Below, one piece after another: positions 10,439 through 21,211 of a stretch of DNA of 64,000 nucleotides. Source of the DNA: Linnemannia elongata (taxonomy: Eukaryota; Mortierellomycota; Mortierellomycetes; Mortierellales; Mortierellaceae); the NCBI GenBank assembly GCA_036320915.1, contig JAXBDG010000018.1, forward strand, positions 124,001 to 188,000, in the 5' to 3' direction. The stretch's first letter is position 1, and every line of letters starts with the position of its first letter. The notes beneath the pieces were generated by a model. That model searched no databases. It saw only the letters and a list, made by a program, of their open reading frames with translations, and was not told the DNA's origin. A program made the position numbers and the translations under genes.

Positions 10439-13400
10439 ATGTCTCGCAACAATAACAACAGCAGCAATAGCAGGACTCCTGACCAGCACTCGTCCATGTC
10501 ACTCTCATTAGCAATCCCAAAGAAACGGCCCTCCATCCCTCCACCTCCCTCCATCGAAAATTCTTCTTCGCTCCTCCCAACGAACAGAGAAGGCCTGTTT
10601 GCCCGCCTCGACAGTGCCATCGAATCCGCTGCTGAGGAAGACGCTGGTCGTATTCCCAAAGAGCTCTTGGTCGGTCCGAATCTCAAGGTCGAGTCTGCCG
10701 GCAAGAAGCGGCGTATTGTCCCCGCCCCAATTGCTGCTTCGTCCTCTTCACATCTCACTACAACGACAACAGAAACAACAGGATCAACAACAGACACAAC
10801 GCCTTTACCAGTTCTTTCATCGCCATCGTCGTCGTCATTATCAATCGACTCTTCGAACAGTTTGCACATATTGGACAAAACACCCGTCAAGAGATCAATG
10901 CGCATCATATCGCCGACTCGGGGTTCCCACGGTAGCCCGGTGGTCGTACCGTCAAGTGTCCAGTCCGAGCTATCCTCGAGTTTACTTCCGGATCAAGAAA
11001 TTTTGACATATCCAAGAACACGCTCAAAACACCGCCAGGCAGCTTCTTCATCACTTTCACCACAAGCACCACTCATGGAACTTTCGGCCGTATCAAACAA
11101 TAAGATTCTGGAATCGACATCTGCTGGACACCCTTCGTTATCTCCTTCTCGTGAAGAGTTATCCTCACCAGTACCACCAACGGTATCGTTGCCGCCTCCC
11201 GAACCTGTCGGCCAGATAGAGCAAGAGGAAAATGTCGCTCCTGTGTTGGAATCAACTCTGGAAGCATCGATATCACAACCCTTGACCTCCATCTTGGATG
11301 ACACCGGATCAGCAGGAACGACTACCGCCCCAACACCTTCGTCAGCTTCGACTGCCATTACTATCGACGATGAAGAACTGCCACCCCTACCTATCTCGAG
11401 TCCAGAAAAACATCGCACATCCTTTGACGAACCGGCGGGATCACACCGACCAATAAAGAAGAGAGACGATAGAATCAACAAAGATCTGGACCGGACTTTG
11501 CCAAAGTCAACCAGGCTGGAGCACCATTACGACGGTCCACCTCACAACAGCGGCAGTAGCAGCAGCAGTCCTCCCCCCGCACCGTCTTCTCCAACCAAAA
11601 TAGGTGGGAGAACCAAGAAGGATAAAGCGGTGCTAACGACTGTGGCTAGTCGAATCGGCTCTAGAAGGAAACAACATACGGCAGATGTTTTATCAACCGC
11701 AGCACCGCCGGTACCGACTGCCAGTAGTTCCTCAGCGACAACTTCCATGTCAAAGGCAGGGTCCGTTATTGAAATCGGCGATGATAGCGATGACGACGGT
11801 GGTGAAGATTCGTTGATCATCGTTGACCCTGCTTCGACAACGCACGTGGGACCATCAACTAACAAAGCACCAGATGCAGGACTCTCAACATCGACGTCGT
11901 CAGAGTTAAAATCTACGCCTACTACCGGTTCAGCATCGGTCGTTCCACCAAAATCCGCGCCGCCCCCAGAAAAAGACACAGGTCCTCCCGTACAACTCTA
12001 CGTGATACCAACCCTCATGGACAAGCTGGTTTTCTCTCTCTCTCGGGATCGAGTTCTGGATCTCAAATGGGAATGGCTTGGCCCGCTGGAAAAGATTCTG
12101 TCGACGGACCCGCGGGGGAACCAGGACGCTCCAGCATTGGATCAGGAGAGGACCACGCATATCGTCACCGCGTTATCCGATATCGAAAAAGTTAAAAGGT
12201 TTCACCAAGTTGAGACTATTGATGTAAGTTGGTATTGCAAATTACCATGTCCTTTCGCAAATGAAAAACTGCCGCTACATTTCAAGTTTTCTTAGCCTTT
12301 GACATTTTTTGACTTCTTTCTTTAAGCCCAAAATAGAGATTGTTAGTAACCTGTGGCTGGTGGATTCTATCTTGGTACGACCTTGGTTGCTTTATTGGCT
12401 TGCGGACGAAATTGGGTGATGAGCCAATGAAGGCCTTTTATTGACTTAAACGTGTCTTTTACATAATCGTTGCACTCAACAGTACAAGAGGCCGATGGAG
12501 CCGGCGAGTTACAGGATAGCACACTCAAAACCGCAGCAAATCATCCCGATAAATATCCCAGTTGCCAACTCCCCTCCGCTCTCAAAAAGGAGTGCTCTGC
12601 CGGCGGACCCTAACACAGGAAAGCAGCCTCAGTACGCCAAGTTTGAGAGTATCGATGGAAACGTAAATGGCGAGCAATTGGAATTTAACGATATCGTCTT
12701 GGGTATCAAGGAAGGCTCGCTTGAGGTAATTCTCATTCAATTTTTCCATAGTCTGGCCAGATATGGTATCTGGAATAGGATATTAATACTCGCTTGCTTC
12801 ATCTCTGGCAAATTTGATAGGGAGGAGAACTCTCTGAGGACGAACATGACCAGGAGGAGGGTAAGGAGAGTGAAGATGACTATGACAAGGCAGGAGTAAG
12901 CGATCCCAAGGTGAAAGATACGGAATCCAGTAATGGTGCCACGAAATTACCACCAGAGCTCTTGGAGAAGCTGAAGAAGGAGAATAGGTGCTTTGAGTGT
13001 CAAGAACAAGGTCATTGGGCCAATAAGTGCCCAAAGTCTGCAAATAGAGGCACAAAGGATGACGTTCTACTGCAAATTATCAACTCTGGAAAGTCGGAGG
13101 TACCAACCCAAACCTTGAATGATCATCACTGAAGCCCGAGCACGAAGGAACAGTAGAGCCATATTTGACAATCGCTCTCTCAAATCGTTCAATAGGGGAA
13201 ACGCCGCTCCAAGATTCTGTATCGGTGTCAGGAGCCTCACACTGCAGGCCAAAAGGATGAACCGAAGTACAACAAGGATATTCTGGAACAGGTAACTTTG
13301 CATTACTCTTCTCTTGCACTACAGTCAGATGTCTCCTGAACCCTTGTATATATAACCTAAACTCGACCTAAAATCTGGCAATGTGTTTAGCTGAAGATTT

Positions 13401-14538
13401 TAATGGACCATTATGAGACAAGCAAGGTCAAGGGCTCGAATGAACACTTCAAAGTCATCAATTACCGCAAGGCGATCACGGCTATCCGAGCACTCGACTA
13501 TGAGATCAAGTCTGAGGAGATGGCGCTCAAGATTCCCCGCGTCGGAAAGAAGCTGGCCCAGAAGATTGGCGAATGCATCTCCTTTGGCAGGATCAAGAAG
13601 TTGGATCATCTGAACTGGGACCAGGAAAAGTCAAAGACTGAGACGCTATTCAGGAGTGTGTATGGCGTTGGTTCGGAGATGGCGACTGCATGGTATAACG
13701 ATGGCTTGCGGACACTGGACGATGTGAGAGCGCTGCCTAATCTGACTAAGAATCAGATTTCTGGACTGAGGTTCTACGACGTACGTTTAAGCTGCAAGGA
13801 TGCTCCTACTTACCGTTTACTAGAACATGTATGGGTGATTGAATTTACCCCATTTTTGTGTTACTCACCCACATTATTTTAATTTTTCGATGATCTACTT
13901 TGTCCTTCCGAATCCAATTTTAATAGGATTTATTACTACGAATTCCCCGCTCAGAGGTGGAGCAGATCGGCAAGGTTGTAGAGGCAGCAGCTCACAAGCT
14001 GCATCCAGAAATCCAATCGCAGGTCACAGGATCATACCGACGCGGCAAGCCAGACTGTGGCGACATCGACATCGTCGTGGCCAGGCCCAACATCGACAAT
14101 GGCGACGAACTCTTTATGATCATGGACCACATCCTCAAGGACCTGATCAACCAAGGGTTTCTGGTCGACCACCTCTCCCTGCCAACGTGGGAAGACAGTT
14201 ACGCAACACGACCCAAGCATTTCAAGTATATGGGTATCTGCAAGTTACCGGGCGAGAACCAGATCCATCGACACATCGACATCCTGGTTGTTCCTTGGAT
14301 GCACTTGGGGGCAGTGCTGATCTACTTTACAGGAAACGACATTTGTAACAGGAGCATGCGCCTTTTGGCGTCGAACCGGGGGATGAGACTGAGTGACAAG
14401 GGTCTGTTTGACAACGTGATGCGAGGAAAGAACAGGAAGAAGGTGAACGAGGGCCGATGGGTTGCAGGCAGAACTGAGCGTGAGATTTTTGACTACTTGA
14501 AGATCAAGTACCTGGAGCCGTATGAACGCGAGTGCTGA
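10439..14538 (+). CDS. POL4: family X DNA polymerase (Pol lambda/Pol IV type) with BRCT and CCHC zinc knuckle
   Basis: Gap-filling polymerase of base-excision repair and end joining. Seven exons: 10439-12223, 12327-12374, 12483-12725, 12821-13099, 13196-13291, 13397-13780 and 13927-14538. All are in phase and give about 1148 residues, roughly twice the length of Pol lambda. Residues 1-520 are Ser/Thr/Pro-rich and disordered. A BRCT domain spans about 525-630 and ends WLVDSIL. A zinc knuckle C-x2-C-x4-H-x4-C lies at 748-761 (CFECQEQGHWANKC). The 8-kDa domain has helix-hairpin-helix IPRVGKKLAQKIGECI, with the lyase Lys at about 873, and VYGVGSEMATAWYNDG. The catalytic core keeps GSYRRGKPDCGDIDIVV (Asp about 991 and 993), HIDI (Asp about 1063) and YFTG, whose Tyr/Phe-Thr-Gly favours a repair polymerase over a terminal transferase. 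The CCHC knuckle is unusual for the family. Pol mu is an alternative assignment. Confidence 0.9.
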
Positions 14539-15074
14539 GTTTGTGCTGTGGAGGGTGTCTTTTACTAGCACTAATGGTCTACCTGACTGGGTCATGATGA
14601 CGGCGTAAGAGAAAAACAGCATGAACAATCAATGCAACAAAGGACGAGACGCGCGTGGTCTGGTTTCAATTTGTGGGAGGGAGAGCGGTACAGGCGAATG
14701 GGGGAGGACCATCGTCTCTATTTTTTTCTCTTTCAGTTAGACCAACCCAACAGGCAGCCTGCCAGCCAGCCTGCAGCGATATTCCGTTTCCCACTGCCTT
14801 TTTTTTTTCCTTTCCTCTTTCCATCCACCTTCGACTTTTTGTATGTATCTTTGTTCTTTGCTTTCTTCACTCCCACTTTTCCCTTCCTCTCTTCACTCTA
14901 CTCTCTACATCATCCCGCTTTTCTTTTGTTTATCTATTCCTCCTCCCCTGTTTGTTACTATCTTGGCCCCAGATCTCATAACACAAACACACCAACACAC
15001 GAACGCTCCTTCACCCTCCAACTCCCTTGGACACCACGACCACCCATCCTACTGTTATTTTCTTGTTTTTTCAA
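14539..15074 (+). promoter_or_regulatory. CT-rich 5' region of the acyl-CoA synthetase gene
   Basis: From about 14790 to 15000 the plus strand is almost pure pyrimidine (CTTTTC/TCTCT runs), typical of strong fungal promoters and 5' leaders. It runs up to the candidate start codons at 15027 and 15075. No TATA box is evident. Confidence 0.4.
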
Positions 15075-18000
15075 ATGCCGCCTTGTCCTGCACAGGCCAT
15101 CGCTGCTGGGGCTTCTGGAGTGAAGCAGGCCAGCATTCTGCCTGTTTCTGGCCACACTACCGGAATGCTTTTTATGCGTCCCTTCCCGACAACTCCAACA
15201 GCAACACGAACAAGGTTCGGCTGCATCGCCGTGAGCCGGACCAAAGCTCACTTTTTCTCCACTAAACCATCCTTCCCTACTCTTCCTCGTCCAGTCTCGA
15301 CTTTCTCGGCCATTCCTTCTTCCTCGCGCCCTGCCCCACCCTCCTCTCTTTCTTCCTCTTCTCTTACTCTTTCTTCCTCTTCTTTCCTCAGCACTTCTCA
15401 CGCCCACCGGCCTTCAACCCTTGCCCAACCTTCGACCGCCTTTCGGTATTCAACTACCACCAGGACATACCCACGCCACCTCAAAAGCACCTTCCCCATC
15501 CTCAACCGATTCATTGGACTCAATTCCCGTCCTTTAAGACCCCCTCATTCCGAACTCCTCCTCTTGCGCGCATCTTTTTCTGCAGCTGCCATTCAGCCAA
15601 CAACCAACATGGAGAAACACGCTCAAGCTCAAGTCCAGTATGCCTCCCTTGAGAACCCGGACAAGTACTGGAACGACTTTGCCTCACTCCTGCACTGGGA
15701 CAAGCCTTACTCCAAGGTTCTGACCCACAACCCCATGGCCCCTCCTACTGACACCTACCACTGGTTCAAGGACGGCAAACTCAACACGTGCTTTAATGCC
15801 ATCGATCGTCATGTCCGCTCTGGCCGTGGGAAGCAAGTCGCCATTTATTACGACTCCCCTTTGAACAACGAGAAGCGCCAATTAACCTACCAGGAGCTGC
15901 TGGATCAAGTTCAGACCTGCGCCGGTGTCATTGCTTCCCATGGACTCAAGAAGGGGGATACGGTCCTTATCTACAGTATGTCCAATACCTAATTTTGTGT
16001 TGTTGTCACAAAATGAGCGATTCTACGCCCTGGCATTGGCGTTGGAAGTCAGGGTCACCGAGAAAGGTGCTGACCTAACCCAAATCTTTCTTCCCCACAT
16101 ATTTCTCAAACAGTGCCCATGGTCCCCGAGGCCCTGATTTCGATGCTTGCATGTGCCCGTCTCGGAGTTACCCACAGCGTAAGTCGGGGTGTCAAAAGAA
16201 GCATTACAGAGGCTGCAATATGTACCCAACCAAAAGTACTCATTGTCCACAACGTGTTATTTTTATCCTCACCGCCACATAGGTCGTCTTTGGAGGATTC
16301 GCTCCTTTGGAGATCCAGAAGCGCATCAACGACTCCAAGCCCAAGCTAATCATCGGAGGATCCTGTGGTATCGAGGTCAACAAGGTCATCCCCTACAAAG
16401 GTATTTTGACATTGACAACTTCCATTGACACGCGCTTGCTACTTCAAATTGACCTTGACATACTGAGAAACTAACACCGCAATGTACGTTATGGTCTGAC
16501 TTTGTAATAGAGATGCTGGACAAGGCCATCGACATGAGTGCTCACAAGCCCGCCTACAGAATTATTTTCCAGCGGGACGCAGGACGCGCCGTTTTGGATC
16601 CCTCCCGCGGAGACTTGGACTGGAATGATGAGATGCAGAGGATCCGTTTGGCTGGGAAGCAATTCATGGATTATGTTCCCGTTGAGAGCAGCCATCCGCT
16701 TTACATTCTTTATACTAGCGGAACTACCGGACTCCCAAAGGTACCGATCAAACCTCTTTTGCGTCATCTATTCTGCTCTAAGTCTGTGTCTGCACCTTTG
16801 CTTAGGCACTAAAATCCATTAATCATGTGAACGTTAGGGAGTTGTTCGCGACAATGGAGGACATGCGACACAGACGCTGGCAACCATGAAAAATCTCTTT
16901 GGAGCGCAACCTGGCGAGGTTGTCTTTTGCGCCAGTGATGTCGGCTGGGTCGTTGGACACAGCTTCATCTGCTATGGCCCCCTCTTGCTCGGATGCTCGA
17001 CTGTGCTCTATGAGGGCAAGCCCGTCGGAACTCCCGATGCTGGCGCGTTCTTCAGGATTCTGGATGAATACAAGGTCAGCACATGGTATACCGCCCCCAC
17101 TGCATTGCGCGCCATCAGACGAGTCGACCCTGAAGGCAAATTCAGCGCCAAATATGACCTCCACCACCTTCGAGGTCTCTACCTTGCTGGAGAGCGATCT
17201 GACTCTGGAACTATCGCCCATTTCCGACATATCATTGGCGGCAAACCTGTTGTCGACAACTACTGGTCGACCGAGTCTGGGTCCCCTATCACTGGTGCTT
17301 GCCAGGGTCTGGAAGATGTTCATGGAGCCCGTGTCGAGCCAATTGCTATCCGCCAAGGCTCTGCCGGCATGCCCTTGCCTGGATATGATGTTCGTGTTCT
17401 CTCTGATCCCGAGGACGACGGCTCCGGTTACAAATTCCACGAGCTCGGACCATCGCAGTTTGGAAACATTGTCGTCAAGCTGCCTCTGCCCCCATCTGCA
17501 TTGACAACATTGTGGAACAACTCTGCCGGATTCCAGAAGAGCTATCTCTCTCGATTCCCGGGGTACTTTGATACAGGAGACGCTGGCATTGTGGATGAAG
17601 ATGGCTATGTTCATGTGATGTCGCGAACGGACGACATCATGCAAGTCGCGGGACATCGTCTCTCCACTGGTTCTGTTGAGCTAATCCTGGCCGAACATCC
17701 TGCAATTTCGGAGTGCTGCGTCGTGCCTCTTTCGGATAAGCTCAAGGGTCAAATTCCGATTGGATTGGTCGTCCTCAAGTCTAACGTCACTGAGAAGGAG
17801 GAAGATATCATCAAGGAGACTGTCCACATGGTCCGACAGAACCTGGGCGCGATCGCTAACTACAACCAGACGCATATTATCCGCCGATTGCCCAAGACCA
17901 GAAGCGGCAAGATTCTTCGTCGAACCATTCGGGATATTATTGCCGGCAAGAGTCTCGAAAACAACAAGCTGATTGTCCCTGCCACGATTGAGGATGTCAC

Positions 18001-18100
18001 GGTCTTGAATGAGCTTGAGGATGCGATGACTCGTTTGGGTCTGGTCGGCGATGATGGTGAGGCTGGCAAGCTCGACGACACTGTCAAGGCGAAGTTGTAA
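15075..18100 (+). CDS. ACSS3: ACSS3-type propionate/acetate-CoA ligase, probably mitochondrial
   Basis: AMP-forming acyl-CoA synthetase that activates short-chain acids (propionate, acetate) through an acyl-adenylate. Five exons: 15075-15975, 16114-16178, 16283-16400, 16511-16740 and 16838-18100. All in phase, giving 858 residues. Family motifs are YILYTSGTTGLPKGVV (A3 phosphate loop), DNYWSTESGSP (A5), YFDTGD (A7) and PKTRSGKILRRTIR with the catalytic Lys (A10). The order and the DVGWVVGHSF segment match the PrpE/ACSS3 branch. From MEKHAQ (15609) the protein is 680 residues, the normal length. The 178 residues before it are Ser/Arg/Pro-rich with RYSTTTR- and FSTK-type segments, like a mitochondrial presequence, so I prefer the upstream start. 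15027 is a third in-frame ATG. Substrate preference cannot be read from sequence alone. Confidence 0.88.
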
Positions 18101-18228
18101 ATAAAAATGATGAGGTGGTCTTTTCTAGTCTTTGTTATTTAACGTTTATTGTGTGTATGTGTACGTGTGTATGTGTGGGCGTGTGCCAATCGCATTCACT
18201 AATACTATCACAAGGAATACGAGGGGAA

Positions 18229-18342
18229 ACGCGTTGGTGTTAACAATACAAATGGAAGAACGTGACTTAAAGAAAAAACGCGTCATTCGATATTAACGCG
18301 TCATTCGATTTTAATAGTTCGCCAATCGCGTGTCGTACGCGT
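18229..18342. promoter_or_regulatory. cluster of four ACGCGT (MCB) boxes without an obvious gene
   Basis: ACGCGT occurs at about 18229, 18278, 18296 and 18337. The middle two lie within a direct repeat 'acgcgtcattcgat'. ACGCGT is the MluI cell-cycle box bound by MBF in yeasts. The only complete gene nearby ends 130 bases upstream, and no start codon of a convincing gene follows for more than 1 kb. Confidence 0.5.
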
Positions 18343-18639
18343 AAATTGGAAGGAACTCAAGGACGACACTCTTTTTTAGCGATCGCATTGGCTGTTCTCT
18401 CTTCCGCCACAACTTTCTCTTGAGTCCACTCACTATCCTCGCCGCTGGATTCATTAGCCCAAACCCACCCCCTCTTCAGAATCTGGATCCTTTCACAGTG
18501 TGGTAGGCTTTGAGCCAAGATTTAGTCATAGACTTGTCAAGTGTGGCATTCGGGTATTTCGGTCTGCCAGCTTCTGTTGTTGCTCGAATGGGTTGTAGAA
18601 GACTAATCGAAATATCGTCTATGGGCATTTGGGTCGCTT

Positions 18640-19470
18640 ACCAAACAATTCCTAGCATGATCCTACGATCAGGTGGTAATGTCAGCCTCTTTCAGCATTC
18701 CTTGATCTTTTTCAGCATCTCTTGGTCTCTCCTCGGCACCCCTCGCTTTTTTCCAGTACCCCTTGATCGAGTCTTGGTACTGTGATCCTTGGTACTGTCC
18801 ACCGGTATTGCCTTTGGTATTATACCTTGATGTTAACCCTCGATCTTTTCCTGCATTCCTTGAAGTGACGTTGCTCCTTGGCGTTGTCTACGTTGTCTTT
18901 TGGCGTTTTGGCGATCTTTTCAATGTCTCTCCTTTTCTCAACAGGTACTTGATTTTCTCTGATTCCCCATTAACTTAGTACGCCCTTGATCTTCTCACAT
19001 TATCCCATGACTTTTTTCAATATTCCTTGATTTTTTCCAGTATTTCTTGACCTTGTCCCTTGATGTATTCTCTTAGAGTTGTCCATTGGTGTTGTCCATT
19101 GGAGATGTCCCTTAATGTTGTCCCTTTCTTTTTCTGCCCTTTCTTTCCCCGCCCTTTCTTTTCCTGCCTTTACATTAACGGATCAAAAGGCAACGTCGCT
19201 ATGAACGTTGGTTACCACAAGCCAGTTATCCCCGAATGTGTTGGGGCAGCCTAGAATAGTCTATGTCTTGCACCAACTTGATTTCATGCATCTGGCATAT
19301 TTTCCCGCAGTAACTCGATTTAGCGTTGCCCCTTGCTTTTCCTTGCCCTCGTTTTCCTTACCCTCGTTTTTCCTGCCCTCGTTTTCTTCAGCCCTTTCTT
19401 TCCTCAGCATCCCTATCTTTTCCAACATTACGACCTTCTTTTTTTCGGGTTTTACTAGCGTTCTGCCATC
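18640..19470. repeat. degenerate minisatellite-like repeat region
   Basis: Variations on a roughly 20-25 base theme (CCTTGATCTTTTCCAGTATT-like, later CCTTTCTTTTCCTGCC- and CCCTCGTTTTCC-like) recur through the stretch on the plus strand. On the minus strand parts translate into repetitive Lys/Glu/Gly text, but stops interrupt every frame. This may be a decayed repeat-coding gene or a non-coding minisatellite. No intact product is claimed. Confidence 0.45.
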
Positions 19471-19650
19471 TTTCAGTATGCGCATGATCATTTGACCTTC
19501 GAGCACCCCTTTGTCTTCCTTGCGTCCTTTTCTTCAACTCTGTACGGAAAATTAGTTAGGAATGCCGCTAGCCAAGCACCTCCAGGCTCTTATCTGCCAT
19601 TGGAGCTTTACATGGGTGGGCCGATTGTCCTATTTCGAACTTTTCTAGCA

Positions 19651-19660
19651 TATATATAAA
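19651..19660 (+). promoter_or_regulatory. TATA box of the knottin-like peptide gene
   Basis: TATATATAAA followed by ordinary sequence, about 240 bases upstream of the ATG. Transcription would start near 19680, leaving a long leader of about 210 bases. Confidence 0.5.
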
Positions 19661-19892
19661 GGGATTCTCCATTTGCTCTGGCATAAAACATCATCCTCGA
19701 AATCCACTCAAATCTCAAGGGTTTTATTCTCACGTCAAGGTCCATTGCAACTTAGTAAGGAATGATTGTATTGTTCATTTGGATTGCTATTTAGGTTGTC
19801 TGATTCATTTGTATGACTATTGTTGCATCCATTCACGCCAAGTTTTCATCTTTTTTCATGCTGAACAACCCTCCATCTAAGGCCTCCCTATT

Positions 19893-20120
19893 ATGTCGAT
19901 TCTCAACAACAAATTGGCCCTCACCTTGCTTATGGTGTCCGCTGTTATGTTGCTCCTACTTCAGTCTGCTGCAAGTCCCGTTCAATCTTCCACCGAGAGT
20001 ATCAATCTCGTCAAAAGGGGTTGCTACGGTAATGTGTGCGGAATTTTAACAACTGGATCATGCTGCCTCGGGTATAGCTGCTCGAGTTGGTTTTCCGGTA
20101 CTTGCATGTCTGATGCTTAG
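19893..20120 (+). CDS. secreted knottin-like (inhibitor cystine knot pattern) peptide precursor
   Basis: A single exon encodes 75 residues. Residues 1-27 are a hydrophobic signal peptide (LALTLLMVSAVMLLLLQSAA). A short propiece ends in LVKR (Lys41-Arg42), a classic Kex2 processing site. The predicted mature peptide is about 33 residues with Cys at 44, 49, 57, 58, 63 and 71, spaced C-x4-C-x7-CC-x4-C-x7-C. That is the inhibitor cystine knot pattern seen in knottins across fungi, plants and animals. The mature part has almost no charged residues and is Gly/Ser-rich. It sits in a gene-poor, repeat-rich block with its own TATA box, a common setting for secreted small proteins. ICK folds serve as protease inhibitors, channel blockers or antimicrobials, so the fold call is far safer than any function. 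No target can be inferred. Confidence 0.75.
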   Translation: MSILNNKLALTLLMVSAVMLLLLQSAASPVQSSTESINLVKRGCYGNVCGILTTGSCCLGYSCSSWFSGTCMSDA

Positions 20121-20150
20121 TTACGTTGCATGCAGTTGCGTTGCATGCAG
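20121..20150. repeat. 15-bp tandem direct repeat immediately after a stop codon
   Basis: Two copies of TT(A/G)CGTTGCATGCAG abut each other, starting one base after the knottin-like gene's TAG. Each contains TGCATGCA, an 8-base palindrome. Confidence 0.8.
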
Positions 20151-21211
20151 AACAATGTTCCGACTGTTGCACCGACGCAAGGGTGAAATGAACCCCATTG
20201 ATCGCACTGCCTCACAACCAAATCGATCACACATACTGCAACAAACACACACCACTTATAGTATAGGTAGTTAGTCTTCCCTCTTTGGTTTAGCTCTTCA
20301 CCTAGTAGTTGAATACATCCCTGATAGCCACAACAGCCTTGCTGCGTCAGGAGCAAGACTCGTCGCAATGGAGTTTGTCAGTGACCCATACACTTGATTT
20401 CTATCAAGGCATATTCCTGAACCAATTCTTGGCAGAAACATGCCCTTTGCGATGGAAGGTCTTCGGAGGGAAAAATACCCAACAAATTCTAAAAAAAAAC
20501 ACCTCAAAACCCTAAAGTCCAAATACCCTAAAAACCTCCAAGGAACCCTTGAGATTCCCTAAAAAAAACCTCGAGAAAAAGCGGTTGCTATTGCTGCTAT
20601 CAAAGGAACCCATAAGGGATTCAGAGGGGACAAGGAGCACTTAAAAATGGCTAAAATCCTCAAGGATTTTGGATTTAATCGCATGGCCTGTGTAGTAGAT
20701 TAAAAGGGAATTCCCAACAGTGACCTTTTCGAAGGCCACTTTCCCTTTGGGTCACGTATTTCTTCACTCCTTATATTGTCAATTAAGTGGAAAAGATCCA
20801 CATTTACTATGAAAAGTGTATTTTTCTGCAAAAGGGAGTGCGGGTACTCTTCGTCCCTTATGTACACGTGGTTATGGCTCAGTGAGGTTCTTGTCCCGTT
20901 CTCGGACAGGGCAGGAATGATCCTTTTCCGTAGGCAGGAAACAGGGTAGAAACAGGGGGCTGAGGGCAAAGGCAGGTTGGGATAGAAGATGGTTTTCAAG
21001 GTCCAGACCAGGTAAAATATTTTCGATCATCAATGTCATACAAGAGTCGACCGATCACTCCGCAGGATCAATTTTTACTTGCCCTTGAGGTCATATGGCC
21101 TTAAAATGTTACAGTGACTCATCCTCTTGTTCCTACTTCGCCACACCATGGTACTTAAAAACCATAAATAGGATGGGGAAGTTCCGTAATAAAGCGATTC
21201 TGTCCACAAAC
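20151..21211. other. intergenic, no supported gene
   Basis: Short open frames here lack protein-like composition. Around 20715-20745 there is an imperfect palindrome centred on TTCGAA (agtgaccttTTCGAAggccact). The stretch ends with the promoter of the ZZ-finger gene, which has an AT-rich 'taaaaaccataaatag' about 50 bases before its ATG. Parts of 20460-20700 look like degraded repeat sequence. Confidence 0.4.

Noticed and set aside
13135..13195. Upstream acceptor for Pol X exon 5 (starting CCCGAG)
   Set aside because: That frame hits a stop before the next donor. The acceptor ending at 13195 gives an open frame that joins the conserved 8-kDa domain in phase.
16899..17504. Long alternative-frame ORFs on both strands inside the acyl-CoA synthetase exon
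   Set aside because: Shadows of a GC-biased coding exon; the real frame carries all family motifs.
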